13,594 bases of DNA from NCBI GenBank assembly GCA_964431545.1, contig CAYSLC010000148.1, forward strand, positions 1 through 13,594. Reading direction: 5' to 3'. This stretch comes from CAYSLC01 sp964431545 (GTDB lineage: Bacteria; Desulfobacterota; Desulfobacteria; Desulfobacterales; JAABSP01). A program made the position numbers and the translations under genes. Below are positions 6,444 to 13,507 of the stretch, piece after piece (within the stretch, counting starts at the first letter, position 1; each line of letters begins with the position of its first letter). The notes beneath the pieces are model-generated. The model saw only the letters and a list, made by a program, of their open reading frames with translations, did no database searches and was not told where the DNA came from.

Positions 6444-6887
6444 TCAGATCAAGGGGCCGAGGACGAAGAGCCCCGGCTCCTCCCCGAAATCGAGGTCCGG
6501 ATCCACGGCGGGGTCCCGCCAGATGAGCTGATGCACCTGAAACGGATAGTTCTCCATGTGGATCGTCCCCGGACCGGGCGCGTCCTCGGCCTGGCCGGTG
6601 ACCACGAAATCGGGTCCGAGGGGCCGGGTCGGGTCCGCGCCGGTGTTGTACTTCCTGTATTCGCCCAGGGGGCCGCCCTCGATCATATTGGTGGCGAAGG
6701 AGAGGATCACCTGGCTGTTGAGGTCCGATGTCGCCCGCTCCAGGATTTTTTCCCGGGCAATCTCCTCCAGCTGGAAGTACCGCTGCACCGCCACGGCCGA
6801 CAACATCCCCAGGATCACCAGGACCGCCACCACCTCCACGAGGGTGAACCCTTTCTGATTGCCGATGATGGCTGGTTGTCTCTTCAT
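6444..6887 (-). CDS. Type IV pilin-like / pseudopilin protein
   Basis: 147 residues. The N-terminus is a class III (type IV pilin) signal: MKRQPAIIGNQKG followed by FTLVEVVAVLVILGMLSAVA. Prepilin peptidase should cut after G13 and methylate F14; E18 is the conserved Glu+5 used in assembly. The hydrophobic helix runs from 14 to about 36 and continues as the amphipathic spine (LEEIAREKILERATSDL). The C-terminal globular part (about 65-147) has no cysteines, so it lacks the disulfide loop of many major pilins, and contains acidic clusters (DPDLDFGEEPG). The size fits a minor pilin or a GspG/GspH-like pseudopilin. Start 6887 is the ATG that gives the leader peptide; only a weak GGAA is seen upstream, and the frame extends artificially through the tRNAs. 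No other pilus or type II secretion gene is in the window, so it is an orphan here and must use machinery encoded elsewhere. Confidence 0.88.
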   Translation of the reverse strand: MKRQPAIIGNQKGFTLVEVVAVLVILGMLSAVAVQRYFQLEEIAREKILERATSDLNSQVILSFATNMIEGGPLGEYRKYNTGADPTRPLGPDFVVTGQAEDAPGPGTIHMENYPFQVHQLIWRDPAVDPDLDFGEEPGLFVLGPLI

Positions 6888-7074
6888 ATTTCCACGTTCC
6901 GTCCGCCCCCCGCCGGCGCCGTTTGCGCCGCGGCGGGAGCGGCTATCTATGAGGGTATCCCAGTTTGTACGAAATAATCCAGAAAAAAGTGGGTTGAACG
7001 GGGCGGACCGCCGGAGGCCGGGGTCGGCGGCGCCGAAGGGGAACGGGCCGAGGAGAGGCGGGCCGGGTCGGGCG

Positions 7075-7092
7075 GTTTCCGGAGCCGGAAAC
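7075..7092. repeat. Perfect inverted repeat beside the tRNA terminator
   Basis: GTTTCCGG (7075-7082) and CCGGAAAC (7085-7092) are perfect arms separated by 2 nt. It lies just past the tRNA terminator in the direction of tRNA transcription and about 190 bp upstream of the pilin-like gene. It could be a second terminator stem or a dyad protein site. Confidence 0.45.
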
Positions 7093-7094
7093 AG

Positions 7095-7135
7095 AAATAG
7101 GGGTTGAATGCGATCTCGGCATTCAACCCCTATTT
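7095..7135 (-). terminator. Intrinsic terminator of the tRNA-Val/tRNA-Asp operon
   Basis: A perfect 17-bp stem (7095-7111 with 7119-7135, core GGGGTTGAATGC/GCATTCAACCCC) with a 7-nt loop. Read on the minus strand it begins 12 nt after the tRNA-Asp 3' end and the descending arm runs into TATTTCTGTTT, a T-rich tail. As the A/T ends are symmetric it may also work on the other strand. Confidence 0.88.
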
Positions 7136-7146
7136 GAGAGAATCCG

Positions 7147-7225
7147 TGGCGGGGACGACGAGACTCGAACTCGCGACCTCCGGCGTGACAGGCCGGCGTT
7201 CTAACCAGAACTGAACTACGCCCCC
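7147..7225 (-). tRNA. tRNA-Asp (anticodon GUC)
   Basis: A complete cloverleaf can be folded by eye: acceptor GGGGGCG with CGTCCCC (one G-U), D arm GTTC/GAAC, anticodon arm CCGGC-CTGTCAC-GCCGG with GTC in the loop, T arm GCGAG-TTCGAGT-CTCGT. The discriminator is G, as expected for tRNA-Asp, and the 3' CCA is encoded (7147-7149). Second gene of a two-tRNA unit, 36 nt after tRNA-Val. Confidence 0.97.
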
Positions 7226-7261
7226 GAAATGGTATCTTGATCCACTCCGTTTCACTGCTGA

Positions 7262-7334
7262 TAGGCGGAACAGGACTTGAACCTGTGACCCTCGGCTTGT
7301 AAGGCCGATGCTCTCCCATCTGAGCTACCCGCCC
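7262..7334 (-). tRNA. tRNA-Val (anticodon UAC)
   Basis: 73-nt cloverleaf: acceptor GGGCGGG with TCCGCCT, D arm GCTC/GAGC, anticodon arm TCGGC-CTTACAA-GCCGA with TAC in the loop, T arm ACAGG-TTCAAGT-CCTGT, discriminator A. The acceptor has G-U pairs at both ends (1-72 and 7-66), and CCA is not encoded (TCA follows), unlike the other two tRNAs here, so CCA must be added by nucleotidyltransferase. First gene of the unit, about 34 nt after the predicted transcription start. Confidence 0.95.
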
Positions 7335-7375
7335 GCGATCCCATCCCAGCCGACCTCATGCAGATGAGAAAACCA

Positions 7376-7404
7376 CTTTTAGCAGGATGATTCGAAGCTG
7401 TCAA
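7376..7404 (-). promoter_or_regulatory. Predicted promoter of the tRNA-Val/tRNA-Asp operon
   Basis: On the minus strand a perfect TTGACA (7404-7399) is followed by a 17-nt spacer and TAAAAG (7381-7376, 4 of 6 to the -10). It lies between the lon stop (7450) and tRNA-Val and points at the tRNAs, so the tRNA pair should be transcribed independently of lon. Confidence 0.7.
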
Positions 7405-7449
7405 GCGAATAATTTCCGCAACGGGATTTTTTCCCGGCACGCCTCCCCG

Positions 7450-9903
7450 TCAGTTGATGGAGGTGGGCCGGCCCGCCTTGTCCGACTCCTTGGGAATCAT
7501 CTCAAAGGGCATGTCGTTTTTGTTAAAGAGCGACGTTTCCCCGTCTCCGAGGATCACCGCATGGGTGAGCACCTCGTCCATGTGGTCCACCACCACGATG
7601 TCGATCTGTTTGGAGACGCTGGCCGGTATATCCTTCAGGTCCTTCTCGTTCTCCTTGGGGATCACCACCTTCTTGATCCGCCCCCGGTGGGCGGCCAAGA
7701 TCTTCTCTTTGAGCCCGCCGATGGGCAGGACCCGCCCCCGGAGGGTGATCTCCCCGGTCATGGCGATCTCCCGGTGGACCGCCTTCCTGGTCAGGGCCGA
7801 GACGATGGAGGTGCACATGGCGATGCCGGCGGAGGGCCCATCCTTGGGGATCGCGCCTTCCGGGATGTGGATGTGGATGTCGTACTCGCTGTAGAACTTG
7901 CTGTCGAGCATCAGCTGTTCGGCCCTCGACCGGACGTAGCTCACCGCCGCGTGGGCCGACTCCTTCATCACATCCCCCAGCTTTCCGGTGACGGTGAGGT
8001 TCCCCTTGCCCGGCATGATCAGGGTCTCGATGTTGAGCAGCTCCCCGCCGTACTGGGTCCATGCCAGTCCGGTCACCAGTCCCACATGGTCCTTCTCCTC
8101 GATCTGTCCGTGGCGGAACTTGGCGGGGCCGAGATACTTGGAGACCGACTTGGAGGTGACCCGGGTCTGGCCATCCTCCGCCTGCCCCTTGTCGACCACC
8201 ACCTCCCGGGCGATCTTCCGGCAGATGGAGGCGAGTTCCCGTTCCAGGTTCCGGACCCCGGCCTCCCGGGTGTACTCCTGGATGGTGGTGAAGATCGAGT
8301 TTTTGGAGAACTGGACGTCGTACGCCTTGAGCCCGTTGGTCTCGACCTGCTTCGGGATGAGAAACTCCTCGGCGATGCGGTATTTCTCGTATTCGGTGTA
8401 CCCCGGCAGGCGGATGATCTCCATCCGGTCCTGGAGGGGCAGGGGGATGTCGGGCAGGGTATTGGCCGTGGTGATGAACAGGATGTCCGACAGGTCGTAG
8501 TCGAGGTCCAGGTAGTGGTCGTTGAAGGCGTAGTTCTGTTCCGGATCGAGGACCTCCAGCAGGGCCGCCGAGGGGTCGCCCCGGAAGTCCATGCTCATCT
8601 TGTCCACCTCGTCGAGGCAGAAGACCGGATTGCTCACCCCGATCTTCTTGAGCGACTGGATGATCTTTCCGGGAAGGGCCCCGATGTAGGTCCGCCGGTG
8701 CCCCCGGATCTCGGCCTCGTCCCGTACGCCCCCCAGGGAGAGGCGGACGAACTTCCGTCCGGTGGCCCGGGCCACCGATTTGGCCAGGGAGGTCTTGCCG
8801 ACCCCCGGAGGGCCCACCAGGCAGAGGATGGGGCCGCGGATCTTCTTCACCAGGGTCTGGACGGCCAGGTACTCCAGGATCCGCTCCTTGGGCTTCTCCA
8901 GGCCGTAGTGGTCCTCGTCCAGGATCTTCTCGGCGCCCGTGAGATCGTCCGCGAGCTTGCTCCTGTCGAACCACGGCAGGCCGATGATCCAGTCGATGTA
9001 GTTGCGGACCACGGTGGCCTCCGCCGACATGGGGGTCATCATCTTGAGCTTCTTGAACTCCTGCCGGACCTTGTTCGCCGCCTCCTTGGGCAGCTTCTTG
9101 CGCCGGATCCGTTTTTCGAGTTCATTGAGTTCGTCGGCGGTGTCCTCCTCGCCCATCTCCTTTTTGATGGCCCGCATCTGTTCGTTGAGGTAGTAGTTCT
9201 TCTGGGTCTTTTCCATCTGGTCCTTGACCCGGCCCTTGATCTTCTTGTCCATCCGGAAGACCTCGATCTCCATCTTGATCAGCCGAAGGAGCAGGGAGAG
9301 CCGGTCGGCGAGCTTTTCGGTCTCCAGCAGCTTCTGCTTGTCTTCGATCTTGAAGGAGAAATGGGCGGCCACCGTATCGGCGAGCTGGCTCGCGTTGGTG
9401 ATGGCCGAAACGTTGTTGACCAGATCCTTGGAGATGTTCTGGTTGATCTTGGCGTACTCCTGGAAGCTCTCCACGATGGCCCGGGTGAGGGCCACCGCCT
9501 CGGCGTCCGCCGTCCCGGTGTCCGGGACCACCTCCACCTCCACCTGGAAATAGTTGTCGTTGGGGATGAACTCGAGGATCCGGCCCCGGGCCTTTCCCTC
9601 CACTAAGGCCTTCACGGTGCCGTCGGGCAGCCTGAGAAGCTGGAGGACGGTGCCGATGGTGCCGATCCGGCTGATGTCCTTGGCCTTGGGATCATCGATG
9701 TTGGCCTTCTTCTGGGTGGAGAGAAAGACCGTCTTGTCCCTGTTCATCGCCTCGGCCAGGGCGTTGACCGACTGGGTCCGTCCCACGAAGAGGGGGGCGA
9801 CCATGTGGGGAAAGACCACGATGTCCCGCAGGGGCAGGAGGGGAAGGCTGACGCCGGCGGTTCCGTCGTCGGCGTTCTTGAAGATCTTGGGTAGATTGAT
9901 CAT
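7450..9903 (-). CDS. lon: ATP-dependent Lon protease
   Basis: 817 residues, normal for a LonA protease, a cytoplasmic homohexamer that unfolds and degrades misfolded and regulatory proteins. Order of domains: N-terminal substrate-binding LON domain (about 18-210, beginning LPLLPLRDIVVFPHMVAPLF), helical coiled region with charged residues (about 215-320), AAA+ module with Walker A GPPGVGKT (364-371), pore loop Tyr406 in TYIGA, Walker B CLDEVDK (D431, E432), then the serine-lysine peptidase domain with catalytic S691 in PKDGPSAGIAM and K734 in GGLKEKILAA. The S-K spacing of 43 is the same as in E. coli Lon. ATG 9903 fits the family start; the ribosome-binding site (GGAAGTGAG) is weak and distant. 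It follows clpX in the same direction but after a terminator, so a separate promoter in the 240-bp gap is likely. A C-terminal tail after about residue 800 is short and polar. Confidence 0.97.
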   Translation of the reverse strand: MINLPKIFKNADDGTAGVSLPLLPLRDIVVFPHMVAPLFVGRTQSVNALAEAMNRDKTVFLSTQKKANIDDPKAKDISRIGTIGTVLQLLRLPDGTVKALVEGKARGRILEFIPNDNYFQVEVEVVPDTGTADAEAVALTRAIVESFQEYAKINQNISKDLVNNVSAITNASQLADTVAAHFSFKIEDKQKLLETEKLADRLSLLLRLIKMEIEVFRMDKKIKGRVKDQMEKTQKNYYLNEQMRAIKKEMGEEDTADELNELEKRIRRKKLPKEAANKVRQEFKKLKMMTPMSAEATVVRNYIDWIIGLPWFDRSKLADDLTGAEKILDEDHYGLEKPKERILEYLAVQTLVKKIRGPILCLVGPPGVGKTSLAKSVARATGRKFVRLSLGGVRDEAEIRGHRRTYIGALPGKIIQSLKKIGVSNPVFCLDEVDKMSMDFRGDPSAALLEVLDPEQNYAFNDHYLDLDYDLSDILFITTANTLPDIPLPLQDRMEIIRLPGYTEYEKYRIAEEFLIPKQVETNGLKAYDVQFSKNSIFTTIQEYTREAGVRNLERELASICRKIAREVVVDKGQAEDGQTRVTSKSVSKYLGPAKFRHGQIEEKDHVGLVTGLAWTQYGGELLNIETLIMPGKGNLTVTGKLGDVMKESAHAAVSYVRSRAEQLMLDSKFYSEYDIHIHIPEGAIPKDGPSAGIAMCTSIVSALTRKAVHREIAMTGEITLRGRVLPIGGLKEKILAAHRGRIKKVVIPKENEKDLKDIPASVSKQIDIVVVDHMDEVLTHAVILGDGETSLFNKNDMPFEMIPKESDKAGRPTSIN

Positions 9904-9978
9904 GGCTGTCGTCTCACTTCCATATAGGTTGATGCGCCTGAGAAAGGGGGGCTCGTTCTCCCCTGTCGTGTAAGCGAT

Positions 9979-9990
9979 TTTTCCGGAAAA
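9979..9990. repeat. 12-bp palindrome upstream of lon
   Basis: TTTTCCGGAAAA is a perfect 12-bp palindrome, 76 bp before the lon start codon. It is not the CIRCE element (which would be TTAGCACTC-N9-GAGTGCTAA). It may be an operator for lon or a chance sequence. Confidence 0.35.
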
Positions 9991-10027
9991 GCGGCCCGTC
10001 TTCGTCTCCGGCGGGCCCGTCCTTCGG

Positions 10028-10053
10028 CCCTCCGGCCGGGGTCGGCCGGAGGG
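10028..10053. repeat. 10-bp perfect hairpin between clpX and lon
   Basis: CCCTCCGGCC (10028-10037) pairs with GGCCGGAGGG (10044-10053) around a 6-nt loop. No T run follows on the minus strand, so it is not a typical intrinsic terminator; it lies after the clpX terminator and could be a second stop, an RNA-processing site or part of the lon control region. Confidence 0.5.
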
Positions 10054-10094
10054 ACGTTTGTGATCCGATCGAAGGCTGCGCGAGGGGGGAGGGG

Positions 10095-10124
10095 AAAAGG
10101 GGGCGGAAAAGCCGCATCCGCCCC
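10095..10124 (-). terminator. Intrinsic terminator after clpX
   Basis: On the minus strand, 19 nt after the clpX stop, GGGGCGGA (10124-10117) pairs with TCCGCCCC (10107-10100) over 8 bp around a 9-nt loop, followed by CTTTTCCCC. The four-T tail is short but the stem is strong, so it should end most tig-clpP-clpX transcripts before lon. Confidence 0.7.
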
Positions 10125-10143
10125 GTTCGAAGGAGATCGATGG

Positions 10144-11388
10144 CTACGCCTGCTTCTTCTTCTGCTCGTACAGAAGGATCGGTTCCTCTTTGTTGAGGAC
10201 GACGTCCTCGCCGATGACGCACTCCTTGACGTTGTCGATGGAGGGGATGGTGTACATGATGTCGAGCATGCAGCTCTCCATGATCGCCCGCAGTCCCCTG
10301 GCCCCGGATTTGCGTTTCAGGGCCTCCTGGGCGATGGCCGAAAGGGCGCTGTCGGTGAGCCGGAGATGGACCCCTTCCAGCTCGAAAAGCTTCTGGAACT
10401 GCTTGATCAGCGCGTTTTTCGGCTCCTTCAGGATCCGGATCAACGTCGACTCGTTGAGTTCATGGAGCGTCGCCGTCACCGGCAGGCGGCCGATGAATTC
10501 GGGAATCAGGCCATATTTGATCAGGTCCTCCGGCTGAACCAGCTTGAGGATCTCGCCGATGCTCTTGTCCTCCTCCCGGGCGATCCTCGCGCCGAACCCC
10601 ATGGCCTTGGCGCCGATGCGGCGCTGGACGACCTTTTCGAGGCCATTGAAGGTGCCGCCGCAGATGAACAGGATGTTGGAGGTATCGACCTTGACGAAAT
10701 CCTGCTGGGGATGCTTCCGCCCCCCCTTGGGCGGTACGCTGGCGGTGGTCCCCTCGATGATCTTCAGAAGCGCCTGCTGGACCCCCTCCCCGGAGACGTC
10801 CCGGGTGATGGAGGGGTTGTCCGACTTTCCGGCGATCTTGTCGATTTCGTCGATGTAGACGATGCCCCGCTTGGCCCGTTCCACGTCGTAGTCGGCGTTC
10901 TGGAGCAGGGCCAGGATGATGTTCTCCACGTCCTCCCCCACATACCCCGCCTCGGTGAGGCTGGTGGCGTCGGCGATGGTGAAGGGGACGTTGAGGAAGC
11001 GTGCGAGGGTCTGGGCCAGGAGCGTCTTGCCCGACCCGGTGGGGCCGATGAGGAGGATGTTGCTCTTCTGGATCTCCACATCGCCCGCCTTGACCGCGGA
11101 GTTGAGTCGTTTGTAGTGGTTGTAGACGGCCACGGAGAGCACCTTCTTGGCGGGATTCTGCTCGATGACGTAGTCGTCGAGCATGCTCTTGATCTCCTTG
11201 GGGATCAGGGTGATCTCCGATTCCCGCAGATCCTTTTCGCTCTCCTCCTCGATGATCTCGCTGCACAGCTGAATGCATTCGTCGCAGATGTAGACCGCGG
11301 GGCCGGCGATCAGCTTCTTGACCTCCTTCTGGTTCTTTCCGCAGAAGGAGCAGAAGAGATTCTCGTTGTCGTTGCGTTTCTTGGTCAT
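10144..11388 (-). CDS. clpX: ClpX, ATPase and substrate-unfolding subunit of ClpXP
   Basis: 414 residues, typical for ClpX. The N-terminal zinc-binding domain shows C13-x2-C16 and C35-x2-C38. The AAA+ core has Walker A GPTGSGKT (115-122), pore-1 loop GYVGED (148-153), Walker B GIVYIDEIDK (D180, E181) and the RKHPQQDF pore-2 region. The ClpP-docking loop reads M263-G264-F265 in KAMGFGA, where E. coli ClpX has IGF. The C-terminal region (LPVTATLHELNE, KRKSGARGLRAIME with the sensor-2 Arg) is complete. ClpX hexamers bind tagged proteins, unfold them and thread them into ClpP. The start codon is separated from the clpP stop by one base and its AAAGGA site lies inside clpP, so translation is probably coupled. 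An intrinsic terminator follows. Confidence 0.98.
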   Translation of the reverse strand: MTKKRNDNENLFCSFCGKNQKEVKKLIAGPAVYICDECIQLCSEIIEEESEKDLRESEITLIPKEIKSMLDDYVIEQNPAKKVLSVAVYNHYKRLNSAVKAGDVEIQKSNILLIGPTGSGKTLLAQTLARFLNVPFTIADATSLTEAGYVGEDVENIILALLQNADYDVERAKRGIVYIDEIDKIAGKSDNPSITRDVSGEGVQQALLKIIEGTTASVPPKGGRKHPQQDFVKVDTSNILFICGGTFNGLEKVVQRRIGAKAMGFGARIAREEDKSIGEILKLVQPEDLIKYGLIPEFIGRLPVTATLHELNESTLIRILKEPKNALIKQFQKLFELEGVHLRLTDSALSAIAQEALKRKSGARGLRAIMESCMLDIMYTIPSIDNVKECVIGEDVVLNKEEPILLYEQKKKQA

Positions 11389-11389
11389 A

Positions 11390-12010
11390 TCAGGATTCCT
11401 TTGTCTTCAGATCAAGCTTTTCAAGATCGTCCCGGTTGGAAATGACGTGGTCGATCAGGCCGTAGTCCCTGGCATCCTCGCCGGACATGAAGAAGTCGCG
11501 ATCGGTATCCTTTTGTATCTGTTCGAGATCTTTTCCTGTGTGGTGCTGGAGAATTCGGTTGAGGGTGTCCCGCATGCGGAGGATCTCCCGGGCCTGGATC
11601 TCGATGTCCGTGGCCTGGCCCTGGGATCCGCCCATGGGCTGGTGGATCATGATCCTCGAGTTGGGCAGGGAGTACCGTTTTCCGTGGGCCCCGGCGCACA
11701 GGAGCAGGGCCCCCATGCTGGCGGCCTGTCCGATGCAGACCGTGGCGATCTCGGGCTTGATGTACTGCATGGTGTCGTACACCGCGAGCCCCGACGTGAC
11801 CACGCCGCCCGGTGAGTTGATGTAGAAGTTGATATCCTTTTCAGGGTCCTCCGATTCCAGAAACAGCAGCTGGGCGATGAGCAGGTTGGCCAGCTCGTCG
11901 TTCAGCGGGGTGCCGAGGAAGATGATGCGGTCCTTCAGGAGCCTCGAATAGATATCGTAGGCCCGTTCCCCCCTGCTGCTCTGTTCAATGACCATGGGAA
12001 TGAGTGGCAC
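11390..12010 (-). CDS. clpP: ClpP, serine protease subunit of ClpXP
   Basis: 206 residues. The catalytic triad is visible: S98 in GQAASMGALLL, H123 in RIMIHQPMGG and D172 in DTDRDFFM. The handle-helix and oligomerisation segments are complete, including the GG turn at 68-69 (INSPGGVV) that forms the oxyanion region. ClpP makes a 14-subunit chamber that degrades proteins fed by ClpX. It starts with GTG at 12010: AAAGGAG sits 6 nt upstream at 12017-12023, whereas ATG 11995 (residue 6) has no such site. Residues before MVIEQ (or nearby) may be removed as a propeptide, as in other ClpPs. It lies 22 bp after tig and one base before clpX, so the three are almost certainly one operon. Confidence 0.98.
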   Translation of the reverse strand: MPLIPMVIEQSSRGERAYDIYSRLLKDRIIFLGTPLNDELANLLIAQLLFLESEDPEKDINFYINSPGGVVTSGLAVYDTMQYIKPEIATVCIGQAASMGALLLCAGAHGKRYSLPNSRIMIHQPMGGSQGQATDIEIQAREILRMRDTLNRILQHHTGKDLEQIQKDTDRDFFMSGEDARDYGLIDHVISNRDDLEKLDLKTKES

Positions 12011-12016
12011 AGTATA

Positions 12017-12023
12017 CTCCTTT
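12017..12023 (-). promoter_or_regulatory. Ribosome-binding site that decides the clpP GTG start
   Basis: AAAGGAG on the minus strand, six bases before GTG 12010. The spacing fits GTG and is too long (21 nt) for the next in-frame ATG at 11995. Confidence 0.75.
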
Positions 12024-12032
12024 ACTTATCTC

Positions 12033-13376
12033 TTATTTTTCTTCCGTTACACCCGTCTGTTCCGAGTCGTCCTTTTCCAACTCGGCTTCGACGGTTTCGA
12101 TTCGGCTATGTTCTATAATAAGGTCCATGGCCTTTTTTTCAAGCTGGCCGTGCTTGAAGTGGGCCAACTCATTCTCGTTGGCCTTGTAAAACGCCTTGAT
12201 CTGGTCGACGGGCTGGCCCGACATCTTGGCGATGGTCCCAAGCCCTTCGTCCACCTCCTCGTCGGTCAGGGTCAGCCCCTCCTGCTCGATGATCTTGTTG
12301 AGCAGGAGCTGGCGGCGGACCTGGGCCTCCGCCGTGTCCCGGTACTTCTCGGCGACGATCTCCGGGGTCAGCCCCCTCTCCTCGAAGGAGGAGTTCTGGT
12401 ATTCCAGGGACCGCCGGGCATCCTCGACGATCTCCGCCACCTGGGAATCGACCAGCACCTCGGGGATCTCGAAGGCGGTCTTCTCCATCAGAGCCTGGAA
12501 CACCTGCTCGTTGAGTTCCTGGTCGGTCCGCTTGTCATACCCCTGGCGGAGGTTCTGACGGATGTCCTTCTTGAGATCCTCCAGGTTTTCATAGGAGCCG
12601 AAGTTCTGTACAAAGGTGTCATCCAACGGCGGGAGGACCGACTTCCGGATCTCCTTGAGCGTCACCTTGAAGGTGATCTCCTGGTTCTGGAGCTGTGGGT
12701 TGCTGTAATCCTCGGGGAAGGTGATGGGGATCTCCTTCGTCTCTCCGGGGCGCATCCCGACCAGTCGGTCGTCCATCTCCGGGACGAGCTGGCCGGAGCC
12801 GATCTCGAGGGTGTAGTTCTCGGTCTTGCCGATATCCTCGAAGGGCTCGCCGTCCTTGAAGGTCTCGAAGTCCATGAGGACGAAATCCCCCCACTGGACC
12901 GGCCGCGCCTCCTCGATGGGCTTGAGTTCGGCCAGTTTCCTCCGGAGCATCTTCAACTGGGTATCGACCTCCTCTTCGGTCACCGGATAGACGGTCTTTT
13001 TCAGCGGAATCCCCTTGAAGTCGATCTTTTCGATCTCCGGTTTGATCTCCACCGTCGCCTCGTATCGATAGGGGCCGCGTCCCTCGAAATCCGGAGGATC
13101 GATTCGGGGGTTGCCGAGCAGATTCAACTCCTGTTGGCGGACGGCGTCCGCGAAGGACTCCTGGATCAGTTTGGTTGAGACCTGGGCGTTGATATCCTTC
13201 CGGTAGATCCTCTCCAGCACCTGGCGCGGGGTCTTGCCGGGGCGGAACCCCTTGACCTTGGCCTGTTTCTTCAGATCCCGATAGGCCTCGTCCAACTCCC
13301 GCTTCACCTCCTCCTCGGGGATTTCGATGCGGAGCACTTTTTTGACACTACTCAGATCCTCGACACTGACTTGCAT
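12033..13376 (-). CDS. tig: Trigger factor, ribosome-associated chaperone and prolyl isomerase
   Basis: 447 residues. The ribosome-binding domain comes first, with the signature GFRPGKTP at residues 43-50, the same position as the ribosome-docking loop in E. coli trigger factor; this supports ATG 13376 as start rather than an ATG 11 codons upstream (13409), and AAAGGGA lies just before it. The FKBP-like prolyl isomerase domain spans about 158-245 (WGDFVLMDFETFKDGEPFED ... GSGQLVPEMDDRLVGM ... KVTLKEIR). The rest (about 250-430) is the helical chaperone body, ending in an acidic tail. It binds nascent chains at the ribosome exit tunnel in the cytoplasm. It leads the tig-clpP-clpX operon, so chaperone and protease are made together. 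Its leader contains the hairpin at 13411-13440, beginning 34 nt upstream. Confidence 0.97.
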   Translation of the reverse strand: MQVSVEDLSSVKKVLRIEIPEEEVKRELDEAYRDLKKQAKVKGFRPGKTPRQVLERIYRKDINAQVSTKLIQESFADAVRQQELNLLGNPRIDPPDFEGRGPYRYEATVEIKPEIEKIDFKGIPLKKTVYPVTEEEVDTQLKMLRRKLAELKPIEEARPVQWGDFVLMDFETFKDGEPFEDIGKTENYTLEIGSGQLVPEMDDRLVGMRPGETKEIPITFPEDYSNPQLQNQEITFKVTLKEIRKSVLPPLDDTFVQNFGSYENLEDLKKDIRQNLRQGYDKRTDQELNEQVFQALMEKTAFEIPEVLVDSQVAEIVEDARRSLEYQNSSFEERGLTPEIVAEKYRDTAEAQVRRQLLLNKIIEQEGLTLTDEEVDEGLGTIAKMSGQPVDQIKAFYKANENELAHFKHGQLEKKAMDLIIEHSRIETVEAELEKDDSEQTGVTEEK

Positions 13377-13410
13377 GGCTTCCCTTTCCAAGCGATTCGT
13401 GGAAATCAAA

Positions 13411-13440
13411 TGCCTGAAGCGGGATCATCCCCTTCAGGCA
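13411..13440 (-). terminator. Terminator-like hairpin between tRNA-Leu and tig
   Basis: TGCCTGAAG (13411-13419) pairs perfectly with CTTCAGGCA (13432-13440), and GGGA/TCCC extends the stem after a one-base bulge, leaving a 3-nt loop. On the minus strand the tail is TTTGATTTCC, a weak T tract. It may end the tRNA-Leu transcript, but lies only 34 nt before the tig start, so it may equally be a leader hairpin of tig. Confidence 0.6.
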
Positions 13441-13507
13441 CCGAAAAATGACCGATTCAAAAATAGATGACTTTCAGATGGTATCAGCGGCACGCCCGAC
13501 ATAAATC

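Noticed and set aside
6909..6937. Imperfect hairpin CCCGCCG/CGGCGGG upstream of the pilin-like gene
   Set aside because: The stem is bulged and consists of simple CCG/CGG sequence common in this GC-rich DNA; not strong enough to claim a function.
6888..7319. Upstream extension of the pilin-like frame through two tRNA genes
   Set aside because: The extension crosses both tRNAs and their terminator; the prepilin leader starts at 6887.
7387..9606. Plus-strand open frame of 739 codons opposite lon
   Set aside because: Low-complexity Asp/Leu/Val/Gly-rich translation mirroring lon codons; no ribosome-binding site or domain, and it passes across the lon stop.
9943..9971. Heat-shock sigma-like promoter before lon (CTTACA and CCCCCTTT)
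   Set aside because: The upstream element matches poorly and the spacing is longer than usual for sigma32 promoters; the run of C may be chance.
10060..11445. Plus-strand open frame of 461 codons opposite clpX
   Set aside because: Same mirror effect; antisense to a highly conserved gene and crossing the clpX terminator.
11988..13178. Plus-strand open frame of 396 codons opposite clpP and tig
   Set aside because: Antisense to two conserved genes, with repetitive Leu/Gly/Asp composition and no known fold.
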